Below the pieces are notes generated by a model, which had not been told where the DNA came from, did no database searches, and saw nothing but the letters and a program-made list of their open reading frames with translations. Below are positions 17,733 through 26,597 of a DNA stretch of 64,000 nt, piece after piece. The stretch is from the NCBI GenBank assembly GCA_046329575.1, contig JAXLUJ010000006.1, positions 1-64,000 of the forward strand, in the 5' to 3' direction. The position numbers were made by a program, and so were the translations under genes. Every line of letters starts with the position of its first letter. Positions within the stretch are counted from its first letter, which is position 1. The stretch comes from UBA1941 sp046329575. Its GTDB lineage: Bacteria; Bacteroidota; Bacteroidia; Chitinophagales; LD1.

Positions 17733-18924
17733 TTTTTTTCAACAAGTCAATCGCAACCAACCTATTCCAGGCCACTCCTGGATGCGGATCAAGATGACCA
17801 ACCACGCGCTCGTTTTCAGTTATTTCAGTGGCGCTCGAAAAAACGTCCAATGTTTTTACGCCATGCTGCTCTACACTTTCTTCCAGAGAACGTACCATGT
17901 CATCCTTCATCTGATGCAAAGAACGATCATCGGAATAGGGATAAAAGAGCATAATCATTTTGATGTTGTTTCGCTTGCATATCGAATCAACGCTTACAAG
18001 ATCGGCAATATGCCGATTGTAGGAAATGGTATCCAGATAAAGAGCAATTTCGCTGCCACTCAAACGTTGGCGCACACTTTCCATATTATAAAACTTGACT
18101 CGCAGTGCCTGAAACGGATGCGGATTTGAATGAAAGAACGCCGCCTCTTCATCCGAATTTTTTATCGTTTCCATCGATTGTTTAAACGATTGATAATTCC
18201 AGAAGGCATAATTCAACGCAAACGAATAAGACGACATCCACGAAAACAACCGAAAACACATGGAAGGCGAAGTCGTCATCCTTTTATAGAGCTGTGCTTT
18301 GGAATTGCCCAGATATTCGATATCGTTCATACAATGTTGCCATACCACGATATGCGGTTTAAATGGCACTTCAAGCAGGCGGCGTAGTTCATCTTTGGTA
18401 TCACTGCCATTCTGACCAAAATTGAAAACAACATATTGCGGACCCAATTTTTCAGCAACCAGATCAGATACGCGGTCGGCAGGATTTTTTATGCCGTGGC
18501 CGGCTGTGTACGAATCACCAATGAAAAATATCTTTTTACGCCGGGGATCAAAGTCGTTGTTGTCATATTCTCTGTCGCGATAGCGCTGATCATTGAGACG
18601 CCAGTATTTTTGAAACCAGATCTTTGAGCAATAAGCCAGATTGATTCCCTGACTAACCGGAAGAAACATGAATACACATTCTGTTAGATAGAAAACACTT
18701 ATAACGGAAGCGAGAAGCAATGCTCCCCGTTTAAGGAATTCCGGAATTCCCGATTTACTCATAATCCCGATATGCAACCAAAAGCATATCAGTGTACAAA
18801 GAAGAAAAAACGTTCGTAAAAAAATCCAAGCCCAAGGATAAACAGGCAATTTCATCAATTCGGGAGGATATGTCCAAATCCAGATATTTGCACATAGAAC
18901 CAGTATGTAAAAAAGATATCTCAT
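17713..18924 (-). CDS. Membrane-anchored SGNH/GDSL hydrolase (first of two)
   Basis: 403 residues. Three hydrophobic helices within the first 100 residues are followed by an SGNH-hydrolase-like domain. Block I is FFIGDSYTAGHG with the nucleophile serine. Then come FNFGQNGSDTKDE, WQHCMND (block III asparagine), and near the end HLDPHPGVAW with the Asp-x-His pair. All four catalytic-type residues are therefore present. Such proteins hydrolyse or transfer acyl groups on envelope glycans or lipids. It is divergent from the ABC exporter gene that opens the island at 19057, and a similar enzyme at 29840 stands at the island's other end. Confidence 0.8.
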   Translation of the reverse strand: MRYLFYILVLCANIWIWTYPPELMKLPVYPWAWIFLRTFFLLCTLICFWLHIGIMSKSGIPEFLKRGALLLASVISVFYLTECVFMFLPVSQGINLAYCSKIWFQKYWRLNDQRYRDREYDNNDFDPRRKKIFFIGDSYTAGHGIKNPADRVSDLVAEKLGPQYVVFNFGQNGSDTKDELRRLLEVPFKPHIVVWQHCMNDIEYLGNSKAQLYKRMTTSPSMCFRLFSWMSSYSFALNYAFWNYQSFKQSMETIKNSDEEAAFFHSNPHPFQALRVKFYNMESVRQRLSGSEIALYLDTISYNRHIADLVSVDSICKRNNIKMIMLFYPYSDDRSLHQMKDDMVRSLEESVEQHGVKTLDVFSSATEITENERVVGHLDPHPGVAWNRLVAIDLLKKINAEGW

Positions 18925-18930
18925 CCCTTC

Positions 18931-18938
18931 CGAAGATA
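18931..18938 (-). promoter_or_regulatory. Candidate -7 box of the SGNH hydrolase gene
   Basis: TATCTTCG on the minus strand, ending 6 bases before the ATG at 18924. It is the same TAnnTTCG variant seen at several other gene starts here. No clear TTTG upstream. Confidence 0.35.
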
Positions 18939-19018
18939 GATATGAAGATAGACATTAAAATGACCCAGCTAAGCCTACACAAAAAACCGTAGCAGTAGTT
19001 TCTGAAGATTCCACCATC

Positions 19019-19051
19019 TTTGAAAAAAAAAATTTCTATTTTTTAGATTCG
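19019..19051 (+). promoter_or_regulatory. Candidate promoter of the ABC/radical SAM operon
   Basis: TTTG (19019-19022), a 21-base spacer rich in A and T, then TAGATTCG (19044-19051). The ATG lies only 5 bases further on, so the transcript would be nearly leaderless. Confidence 0.45.
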
Positions 19052-19056
19052 ATAAG

Positions 19057-20814
19057 ATGTCAAAACGTTTGAAGAGGTTAACAACTGAATTGAAAGCAGT
19101 TTATGTGCTGCTGCGCTATTTGCGTCCCTATCGTTTCCAATTTTTAGCCGGCTTTTTAGCATTAGTTGCCTCAGGAGCACTGTTGGTTTTTACGCCTTTC
19201 CAGTTTAAACGCTTTCTAACTACTTTAAACGAAGCGGAACTTCATATTGCAGTAATTTTCCGTTCGGCGCTAATTTTAGGTTTGGTATTTGGCCTTCAAG
19301 CGGTATTGGTCTTTTTGCGCAATTGGATTTTTGAATGGATTGGCCTTCACGTCACCGGCAATATCAGAAAGGATATTTTCTCACGACTTCTTAATAAGCC
19401 AATGCTGTTTTTTGAGAGCGAGCAAACCGGAAACCTTACCTCCAGTTTATTTAATGATGTATCGTTATTACAAACTACACTTTCCATTGATCTGGCCAAA
19501 GCTATACAGCAAATCACAATACCAGTTTTTTGTATTCCCCTAATGATTTGGTATTCGCCGTTTTTAACAGCGGTAAGTTTGATTTTGATTTTTCCTATTC
19601 TAATACTTTTGGAACAATTTGGAAGGAAAATCAAGATCCTGAGTACATCCACGCAGCGATTTCTTTCTACAGCATCGGTAGCTGCATTAAATGCACTTAA
19701 TGGCATTCTGGAGGTTAAAATTTTCGGAATGACCGCTCACGAAAATCAAAAATTCGCAAATGCATCAGATGCCGCAGTACAGAGTAATATAACCGCGATT
19801 CGGAACAGGAACTTATTTATTCTGCTATTTTTCGTATTTGCTATATGCGGCGCTTTATTGCTTTTCTATTTAGGTTTAAATGAAGTAAAGGACAAAAAGA
19901 TGCTTGCCTCTGAACTCTTTCTTTTCCTCTCGGTTAGTCTAATTTTTTTTGATGCACTAAACGGACTCATTGAAACCTTTCTCGTTTTTAAAAGAACGGC
20001 AGCGATTGCCGATCGTATTGAACCACTTCTAACTGAAATTTCTGCAGGCATTCCTTCATCATTTTTTGGAAATACAGAAAAGGCTATTTTTCTGGAATTG
20101 GAATCCGTCAGCTTTGCTTATCCCCAAAATAAGGAGTCAAAAATCCTCGAAAAAGTTAATTTGAATATCAAACCGGGCGAAAAGGTTGGCATTCTTGGGG
20201 CCAGTGGCGCGGGCAAAACCACTCTTCTCAAACTCATCAGCGGCTTGTATTTACCGGATGAAGGTATTATAAAACTGGATGGTATGGCTATCACGGCTCC
20301 TGCGCCGGAAGGCATTGCGTATGTACCTCAGGAGACGTTTTTATTTGATGGAACAATTAAAGAGAACATTTGTTACGGTGATGAAGGCGTTGACGAGGTA
20401 CAGCTCAAAAAAGTTTTAAAAATAGCCGGCCTGGAGACGTTCATTTCGCGTCTGTCATCCGGTTTAAATTCACATACCGGTGATGGTGGAATATTGCTAA
20501 GTACCGGCCAGAAACAACGAATTGCATTGGCAAGAGCACTTTACCGCAAACCAAGACTGCTGCTTCTGGACGAAGCAACAGCGTCGCTGGATATTCCATG
20601 CGAAGAAGAAATTAAGTCGGCCCTAAGTGTATTGGAAAATGTAACAATGCTGATTGTGGCACACCGTTCCACTACAATTGAAAATTGTGACCGGCTGATA
20701 GTTATTGAAGATGGAGCAATATCGCACTTTAAAAATGTCGATGAACTGAAACATAGTAACAGCACCTTTGCCAATCTTCTTACCGGCAGATTGAAAACAT
20801 CCGTCACATCCTGA
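19057..20814 (+). CDS. ABC exporter, fused permease and ATPase
   Basis: A 585-residue half-transporter of the MsbA/exporter type. Six transmembrane helices lie in residues 20-320. The nucleotide-binding domain has Walker A GASGAGKTT (about residue 380), signature LSTGQKQRIALARAL (about 480; LSTGQ in place of the common LSGGQ), Walker B LLLLDEATASLD and the H-loop VAHRSTT. It would work as a homodimer in the inner membrane, exporting a lipid, peptide or small molecule. It is the first gene of the rightward arm of the island and lies 2 bases before the radical SAM gene, so its cargo may be the island's product (inference). Confidence 0.93.
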   Translation: MSKRLKRLTTELKAVYVLLRYLRPYRFQFLAGFLALVASGALLVFTPFQFKRFLTTLNEAELHIAVIFRSALILGLVFGLQAVLVFLRNWIFEWIGLHVTGNIRKDIFSRLLNKPMLFFESEQTGNLTSSLFNDVSLLQTTLSIDLAKAIQQITIPVFCIPLMIWYSPFLTAVSLILIFPILILLEQFGRKIKILSTSTQRFLSTASVAALNALNGILEVKIFGMTAHENQKFANASDAAVQSNITAIRNRNLFILLFFVFAICGALLLFYLGLNEVKDKKMLASELFLFLSVSLIFFDALNGLIETFLVFKRTAAIADRIEPLLTEISAGIPSSFFGNTEKAIFLELESVSFAYPQNKESKILEKVNLNIKPGEKVGILGASGAGKTTLLKLISGLYLPDEGIIKLDGMAITAPAPEGIAYVPQETFLFDGTIKENICYGDEGVDEVQLKKVLKIAGLETFISRLSSGLNSHTGDGGILLSTGQKQRIALARALYRKPRLLLLDEATASLDIPCEEEIKSALSVLENVTMLIVAHRSTTIENCDRLIVIEDGAISHFKNVDELKHSNSTFANLLTGRLKTSVTS

Positions 20815-20816
20815 TT

Positions 20817-22346
20817 ATGGCAATTACTGTACTGATAAAAAAAATCGTCCGCGATCATCCGGTTATAGCTGCAGAAGCATATAAGATTGCCAGAAAGTTT
20901 TGGAGTTTAAAGGCCAATTTTATTCAATTCGATAAACCAGGTGCCGGTGCTTCAGCCTTAAATGAGAAGCAACTGTTGGAGTACAATAAAAATCGAATTT
21001 TTGGTCCGCGAAAAAAAGTGTGCTATGCTCCATTCAACAATCTTCATTTTCGAACAGATGGAACTGTTGCGGCATGTAGCTTTAATCTAGATCATAAAAT
21101 CGGCGATATCAAAGAGGAAAGCATTACTGCTATCTGGAACAGCGAACGAATGAACGCATTCCGGGAGATGCTTTCTAAAGCTGATCTTTCAAAATGTGGA
21201 AATTGTTTGGGTTTATTACGAAAGGGAAACTATGAATCGGCACCTCCTTCAAAATATGATTGGTACAGCACAGAAAGCTCGGATTGGCCTACACAAATGT
21301 CATTCGAAATAAGTAATCGCTGCAATCTGGAGTGCATCATGTGCACCGGAGAATATTCAAGTTCAATTCAATTGAACAGAGAAAAGGTTCCATGCTCGCC
21401 ATACGTTTATCCTAAGGACTTTCCTGCCCAATTACATCCGTTTTTACCGCATCTGAAAACGGTCAGTTTTATCGGAGGTGAACCAACGATGATTCCGGTT
21501 TACTACGAGATTTGGGAAAACCTGATTGCCAGTAACGACAGTTGTGAAATTCATGTGCAAACCAATGCGGTCCATTTCAATTCAAAGTTCTGGGAATTGC
21601 TGGAATCAGGTCAATTCAGCATTGGTATCTCAATGGATGCGGTAACGCCTACCTTGTTTGAAAGCATCAGAGTGAATGCATCGTACAAACGTGTTCTTGA
21701 GAACATCGAAAAACTTACTCAACTAAAAAACCGTGGTAAAGTTCACCTGAATATCAACTTCTGTGCTATGGCCGTTAATTTGCATGAGTTACCGGCTATG
21801 CTTCAGTTCTGCAATGAGCGGGGTTTAAGCCTGAAAATTGTAAATGTTGACAGCCCCACGAATCTTTCCCTATCGCATCAGAAGCCATTCTTTTTCGATC
21901 AATTGAAAAACAACTTATCATCATTGGCACCACCCGGCAGGGGCAACGTGATTGCCATCCGAAATTATCGAACATGTGAACAGTTTATGAATACAGTGAA
22001 TGCTTATCATATTGAAGCCATTCATAAAGAAGAACGATTGAAATCGCTGATAAACCTGTCCTTAGCCGAGTTGCTTAATTTACTAAGAGAAGAAATTGAA
22101 CATAATCAGTTCTATCGTTTCTTTGATGGAAATCAAAAGACTGATCTTTTGATAAAACTAACTGATTACTTTGCAAAAATTCCCGCAAATAAAAACACGG
22201 TAATGGCAGCCGAATTATTGATATATAGCAGCAGCCTGAAAGGCAACATGCTGGAGGATAAAAGTATTGAAGATTGTTTCAACAGTTTTGTTTTGAAAGT
22301 GGAAGGATGGCTGGCACGTGAAAGAAATCCTCAATGGATAAACTAA
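20817..22346 (+). CDS. Radical SAM protein with N-terminal twitch/SPASM-like domain (copy 1)
   Basis: 509 residues. The radical SAM core has SNRCNLECIMC with C169, C173 and C176 binding the [4Fe-4S] cluster that cleaves S-adenosylmethionine; FIGGEPTM is the GGE motif. Ahead of it lies a SPASM/twitch-like segment (C69, C87, C127, C130) around FRTDGTVAAC and AIWNSERMNAFREML. SPASM domains normally follow the radical SAM core, so this is the N-terminal-twitch class. About 130 C-terminal residues are helical and unrecognised. Such enzymes often modify peptides, but no precursor peptide was recognised nearby. A paralogue lies at 28242-29750. The gene overlaps the next by 13 bases. Confidence 0.87.
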   Translation: MAITVLIKKIVRDHPVIAAEAYKIARKFWSLKANFIQFDKPGAGASALNEKQLLEYNKNRIFGPRKKVCYAPFNNLHFRTDGTVAACSFNLDHKIGDIKEESITAIWNSERMNAFREMLSKADLSKCGNCLGLLRKGNYESAPPSKYDWYSTESSDWPTQMSFEISNRCNLECIMCTGEYSSSIQLNREKVPCSPYVYPKDFPAQLHPFLPHLKTVSFIGGEPTMIPVYYEIWENLIASNDSCEIHVQTNAVHFNSKFWELLESGQFSIGISMDAVTPTLFESIRVNASYKRVLENIEKLTQLKNRGKVHLNINFCAMAVNLHELPAMLQFCNERGLSLKIVNVDSPTNLSLSHQKPFFFDQLKNNLSSLAPPGRGNVIAIRNYRTCEQFMNTVNAYHIEAIHKEERLKSLINLSLAELLNLLREEIEHNQFYRFFDGNQKTDLLIKLTDYFAKIPANKNTVMAAELLIYSSSLKGNMLEDKSIEDCFNSFVLKVEGWLARERNPQWIN

Positions 22347-23287
22347 AGTTCCTATACCGGTATTTCAGGGTTAACCAATGGTGGAATCCGATAATAAGTC
22401 CACTTACCAGTGCGATTTTCATAGTACAATTACATTGTACAACTAGCTTGGGTGCTTCATTATTATATTTTTTCAAATTTATAGCACTGGCTACGAGCAC
22501 AGCAACATTTGGTTTTTTTGTTGGGGAATGGTCTGATCAGGATGATGACCGGCTTGCAGGCAAAACCAATACGGTGAGCAGCCATCCTGAATTTCCTAAA
22601 GGCTTATTCATGATACTAATTTGCAGTTCGATAATCTACTTTGCCGCTGTGGCTTTGAAACATTCAGAACAGGTGGTATTGTACTGTGCGTTACTCACCT
22701 CATTACTTTTGTATTCCGTGCCGCCCTTTCGGCTAAAACGTTTTTTTAAATGGGCTATACTACTCGATTCGTTATATAGCGGGTCGCTGTTCGTAGTGAT
22801 TGTATTGCTTTCTAATAACTGCATAACGGGTATTTGGGCGCTCCTCTGTTTTGTTCTTTTCCTTTTAAAAGGTTGCCGCAACATTTTGGTACATCTTCAT
22901 ACCGATACGCGCGATCAAAGCATACAGCAACATCGGTTACTTGGCAACTACCAAAAGGCAGTACATTTTCTGGCAGCAGCCGAATCCGTTCTTTTAGTAA
23001 CCATAAGTTATCAACTCCTTTCACCTGCAGGTGCATTAATTACCGGTTTTCTGATTTTAGCCACTGCCACATCGAAGTACTTTTTCTCAAAAAAAGAAGA
23101 TGAACTTCCTTGGATCGACACGAGCCGGCTTAATCTCTTTTATGAAACTTTATGGCCGTTTCTATTCATTTTTCATCTAATCCTGCTTGATGTTTCCAAT
23201 ATCGTATACCTTATTTTGCAAGTGTTGCTTTTTGATGAAAATCAAAGATGGATACGAGCAGTTTTTAATAAAATAAAGATCCGATGA
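22334..23287 (+). CDS. UbiA-like membrane prenyltransferase homologue
   Basis: 317 residues, about eight or nine transmembrane helices. The arrangement resembles UbiA prenyltransferases. The first Asp-rich loop reads GEWSDQDDDRLAGKTN where classical members have NDxxDxxxD, so the first Asn-Asp is Gly-Glu but the later aspartates are kept. The second loop reads HTDTRDQSIQQHRLLG, compare DxxD..R. Substitution of the first motif makes the usual aromatic prenyl transfer uncertain. It lies between a radical SAM enzyme and a PhyH oxygenase, overlapping both (13 and 4 bases), so it is surely part of the same operon. Confidence 0.68.
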   Translation: MDKLKFLYRYFRVNQWWNPIISPLTSAIFIVQLHCTTSLGASLLYFFKFIALATSTATFGFFVGEWSDQDDDRLAGKTNTVSSHPEFPKGLFMILICSSIIYFAAVALKHSEQVVLYCALLTSLLLYSVPPFRLKRFFKWAILLDSLYSGSLFVVIVLLSNNCITGIWALLCFVLFLLKGCRNILVHLHTDTRDQSIQQHRLLGNYQKAVHFLAAAESVLLVTISYQLLSPAGALITGFLILATATSKYFFSKKEDELPWIDTSRLNLFYETLWPFLFIFHLILLDVSNIVYLILQVLLFDENQRWIRAVFNKIKIR

Positions 23288-24120
23288 GTACGTTAACGTT
23301 AAAGGAGATTCAGAATATAAATACTTCCGGATTTGAAAAAATACAATTCTTCCCGGAGGCGGCTTTACAGCATATCGATGAATTCGCGAGCGGTTTGTTT
23401 AACCAAACGGAATCTCCAGAACCATATCATGTTTCTATGCTTTCAGATGATATAGGTTATAGGAAGAAAGCGTACTACTTTTTACAGCAGCAAATGGCTA
23501 AGTATATCGCCGAGATATTACCTGAATATGAAATTTTATGTGCGAATTTTATTGTAAAGCCCGTTCATTCAGGGAAGTTTACTTTACATCAAAACTGGAC
23601 ATTTGTTGACGAAATTCAATCCCGTTCGTTTACCATCTGGATACCATTAACAGATTGCGATGAAAAGAATGGAACACTTTTTTTCCTTAAGGGAAGCCAT
23701 ATCGGATTCAGAAGAATTTTAAGAGGCAGCGGATTGCCCTATTTCCATTCTTCCTACGAAGAGTCGATTAAACAGAAATGTTTGCCTGTAAATGTTCGCC
23801 GAGGGGAAGCTATTCTTCTGGATGATGCAATTTTTCATTTTTCACCTAACAATCAATCAAATCTTCCAAGAGTGGCACTTCAATTCACTTGCGTAAAAAA
23901 AGAGACCCCTACTTTTCATATTGCTCTCAAAAAGAGTTGGCTTTTCAATTCTTTATACCTAACAAAAACTAATGCCGAATGGTATATTTCCCGCAATCAA
24001 AATCCTTCTTTTAGTCAACGCATCTCCTATAGGTTGCCCAAAATTTCGGAGCATTCATTTTGGTCAATTCTCGAGCAATCCCCTGATCTTCCTGTGCATC
24101 TCCAAAAGTTCGTCTACTGA
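23284..24120 (+). CDS. PhyH-family dioxygenase homologue 1, Asp-to-Asn in the iron motif
   Basis: 278 residues of the phytanoyl-CoA dioxygenase family (Fe(II)/2-oxoglutarate cupin fold). The first metal motif is H102-Gln-N104 (LHQNWTFVDE), where the four paralogues have HxD. The codon is AAC. The distal histidine (H185, AIFHFSP) and the 2-oxoglutarate arginine (R196) remain. With the metal-binding aspartate gone, the protein may be inactive, regulatory, or use the nearby D109-E110, which all five paralogues share. It starts within the UbiA-like gene (ATGA overlap), and its last 57 bases overlap the convergent paralogue. Confidence 0.87.
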   Translation: MSTLTLKEIQNINTSGFEKIQFFPEAALQHIDEFASGLFNQTESPEPYHVSMLSDDIGYRKKAYYFLQQQMAKYIAEILPEYEILCANFIVKPVHSGKFTLHQNWTFVDEIQSRSFTIWIPLTDCDEKNGTLFFLKGSHIGFRRILRGSGLPYFHSSYEESIKQKCLPVNVRRGEAILLDDAIFHFSPNNQSNLPRVALQFTCVKKETPTFHIALKKSWLFNSLYLTKTNAEWYISRNQNPSFSQRISYRLPKISEHSFWSILEQSPDLPVHLQKFVY

Positions 24121-24936
24121 CAAAGCCGGTAACCTACGTTTGGTTCTTTCCAGAAGTTGATACGGCACAGTTGGTCGCATATTGAAATCGCGCTTTCTGA
24201 AAAAATCAATGTCAGAGGTGTAAATATCCACTTCTTCATCAGGAACATCGGCATCATGAAAGCAGTTAATAATCCCGGCTCCTTCAGAACACGCCAACGC
24301 GCTAACAGCCAATCGAAACTTCGAAAAGAAATTATGACCGCTATGGTGTATAAGGCTGGTGTGAAAGCAGCACACTTCGCCAGGCTTCACAATTACTCGT
24401 TTTGAATTTCTGTAAATAAACCTGAGGTGCTTTTGAAACACCCAGGGTACATTTGTTGACCGGTGAATATTTCCAAAAAGGTGACTACCCGGATACACAC
24501 ACAATCCACCGCTCAAAAAATTCATGGGATGCAAGGGACACCAGATCAACACGGAATGGTACTTCGTTTCATCAACCAGACTGGAGTCCTGGTGGGCTTG
24601 AAGAAAACTGTGCCGGCCAAATGGCTTGATAAGATGTGTTCCGGGATAAATGGAAGTTCCTGCGCGGAAAAACTTTTCAATCTGCGGAAGTAGTTCCTCC
24701 TTAATAATAGCCGCAGATAGATCCCGCGCCTCGAAATCCATTAACTGACCCACCGGAAAATATCTATTCGGAAGTTTCGATCGTATCTGTTCCAAAAAGT
24801 CAAGCGTTTTCCATCTCAATCTTTCAATTGCTGCTGTATCCAAGCCGCGCAGAATAACATAACCAAATTTCAAATAGTGCTCCTGATCTTCCTCACTGCT
24901 AAAAAAAGGAGTGGCTGGCATTTTAAACAGTTCCAT
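24064..24936 (-). CDS. PhyH-family dioxygenase 2
   Basis: 290 residues, Fe(II)/2-oxoglutarate-dependent oxygenase family. Metal ligands are H115 and D117 (QAHQDSSLVDE) and H197 (SLIHHSGHN); the 2-oxoglutarate arginine is R208. The most divergent of the five paralogues: Trp after the HxD is Ser. Start is the ATG at 24936, overlapping the upstream paralogue by 14 bases; ATG at 24921 is an alternative. It is last in the leftward operon, and its 3' end overlaps the convergent rightward operon by 57 coding bases. Substrate unknown; probably a hydroxylation on a lipid or small molecule. Confidence 0.88.
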   Translation of the reverse strand: MELFKMPATPFFSSEEDQEHYLKFGYVILRGLDTAAIERLRWKTLDFLEQIRSKLPNRYFPVGQLMDFEARDLSAAIIKEELLPQIEKFFRAGTSIYPGTHLIKPFGRHSFLQAHQDSSLVDETKYHSVLIWCPLHPMNFLSGGLCVYPGSHLFGNIHRSTNVPWVFQKHLRFIYRNSKRVIVKPGEVCCFHTSLIHHSGHNFFSKFRLAVSALACSEGAGIINCFHDADVPDEEVDIYTSDIDFFRKRDFNMRPTVPYQLLERTKRRLPALSVDELLEMHRKIRGLLEN

Positions 24937-25783
24937 AAATATTTCTTATTCGTTCAAGAACTTCATTTTCACTCATTACATCCATGTTTACAGTAACGGA
25001 AGTGCTGGCGGGCTTCAAAGATGGTGACTCAAATTGCGAGGATTGCAGCATTGCTTTAAAATTTTTGCCATTACTATAATTCTGATAAAATTCAGGAGTG
25101 ACATCATATTGATCCACCCTCCTGCGATTCACGTCGTAATGGCAATGAATTAGTTTTGCTTCTTCAGGAATTACCAATAAGCCCATGGCTACACGTTTCA
25201 AAAAAGAGCGATTGGGAGGCGACGAATGCAGCAAAGCCTGACTGAAAACAACAGCCTGACCGGCTTTCAGTGGAACCGGTACAAGGAATTCAGATAACTT
25301 CGAGGAATATTTCTCATAAGTAGGGTTTATGTTCGGACCGCGCACTTTGTCTAAAATCTGATGGCTTCCCGGTACAACATGCAGGCAACCGTTTCGCACA
25401 TCTACATCCTGAAGCGGCATCCAGATGTATATCGACGTAAAATTCGATTCGTCAACGAATGTCCAATCCTGATGTAGGGGAAAATGCCTGAATAGTGAAG
25501 GGCGTTTCACCAGAAGATCACCAAGCACCGGACGAAAATTGGAAAAGATCTGTTGCGCGCGCGGCCAAATGGTTTCCTTGATAAACTGATCTACCTGCAA
25601 TCGATAATTTGGGTCTTCACTCCAAAATGACGTATAAAAATGATGAGATACTCCACTGCGCCATGAGAGGGCTTTTTTCCTCAACGCCGGAACATCGTTA
25701 CGATTCAAAAGGTCGATAACAGCATATCCTAATCGGTCAAAGGATTCGTTAACAGACGTGTTTATAAAATTCAGGCGATTCAT
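24923..25783 (-). CDS. PhyH-family dioxygenase 3
   Basis: 286 residues. The full facial triad is present: H104 and D106 in PLHQDWTFVDE, H186 in ALLHSSPPN, with arginine R197 for 2-oxoglutarate. Of the five, it is closest to homologue 1 around the active site (LHQ[DN]WTFVDE). A conserved VPGSH segment follows the IWMPL strand, as usual in the family. It starts one base after the stop of homologue 4. Confidence 0.9.
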   Translation of the reverse strand: MNRLNFINTSVNESFDRLGYAVIDLLNRNDVPALRKKALSWRSGVSHHFYTSFWSEDPNYRLQVDQFIKETIWPRAQQIFSNFRPVLGDLLVKRPSLFRHFPLHQDWTFVDESNFTSIYIWMPLQDVDVRNGCLHVVPGSHQILDKVRGPNINPTYEKYSSKLSEFLVPVPLKAGQAVVFSQALLHSSPPNRSFLKRVAMGLLVIPEEAKLIHCHYDVNRRRVDQYDVTPEFYQNYSNGKNFKAMLQSSQFESPSLKPASTSVTVNMDVMSENEVLERIRNIYGTV

Positions 25784-25784
25784 T

Positions 25785-26597
25785 TTATGCGAGAAAATCT
25801 TGTTTGCGAAATTTTTGAAGAGGTTCTCTAATAGTCTTAATACTTTTCAATCCGCTTATGTCCTCCTTATTCCAGGAGTCGAAAAAATTCAGATTCACCG
25901 GATTCACTTTCACCCGTTTCCGTAACAAAAATCTACATGGCGTATAAATAACGGGATCCATGACTTCGGGGTGCATCGAAATTAAAACAGCTGGCCGGGA
26001 ATTTGGAGAAAGATTGGCTTTCGAAGCATGCAGAATTCCCGGATGGTAAAACACTGCGGTTCCTGCGTCACAACAAATATCACGCAGATACTTCGATTCC
26101 AGTCCTTGAAAAAACGCTATATAAGGTTCTTCGATACCCGGGCCACGAAATCTCTTGGTCTTTAAATGTGATCCTTCCATCATTGCCAGCGTTCCGTTAA
26201 AACCGTCAACATCCACTAAAGGCAACCAAATCTGCATCGGTTGATGAATCGTCTCGTCGGTTATACTCCAGTCGGTATGCAGTACCATCGTTCCGTCGTT
26301 ACCAGATTTTTTTAACAGGTAATTCGAATAGAATAAGCGGTAACCAAATAGAAACTCCTTTACCCTTGCTGCTACAGCTCTGTTAATCACGTCGCGCACT
26401 TCCTGCCGGTATGGGGTGTTCAGGCTATCGGTTGAAATGAAGAAGGTGCGCGATTGTGGCCGGAATTTTTCGTATATAGATTCTAATTCCAATAGTAAAT
26501 CGGCTACCTGCTCTTTTGTAAAAAATTGAGGTACTATCACAAAACCGTTTTTACTAAACGTCCTTTGCAAATCACCATTTAGAAAACCTTCTTTCAT
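25785..26597 (-). CDS. PhyH-family dioxygenase 4
   Basis: 270 residues from the ATG at 26597, which overlaps the stop of the upstream paralogue as ATGA; an in-frame TTG two codons earlier is less likely. Facial triad H107/D109 (VLHTDWSITDE) and H190 (GILHASKAN), arginine R201. Segment MEGSH replaces the common PGSH. Expected to hydroxylate an unknown substrate using O2 and 2-oxoglutarate, in the cytoplasm. Confidence 0.89.
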   Translation of the reverse strand: MKEGFLNGDLQRTFSKNGFVIVPQFFTKEQVADLLLELESIYEKFRPQSRTFFISTDSLNTPYRQEVRDVINRAVAARVKEFLFGYRLFYSNYLLKKSGNDGTMVLHTDWSITDETIHQPMQIWLPLVDVDGFNGTLAMMEGSHLKTKRFRGPGIEEPYIAFFQGLESKYLRDICCDAGTAVFYHPGILHASKANLSPNSRPAVLISMHPEVMDPVIYTPCRFLLRKRVKVNPVNLNFFDSWNKEDISGLKSIKTIREPLQKFRKQDFLA

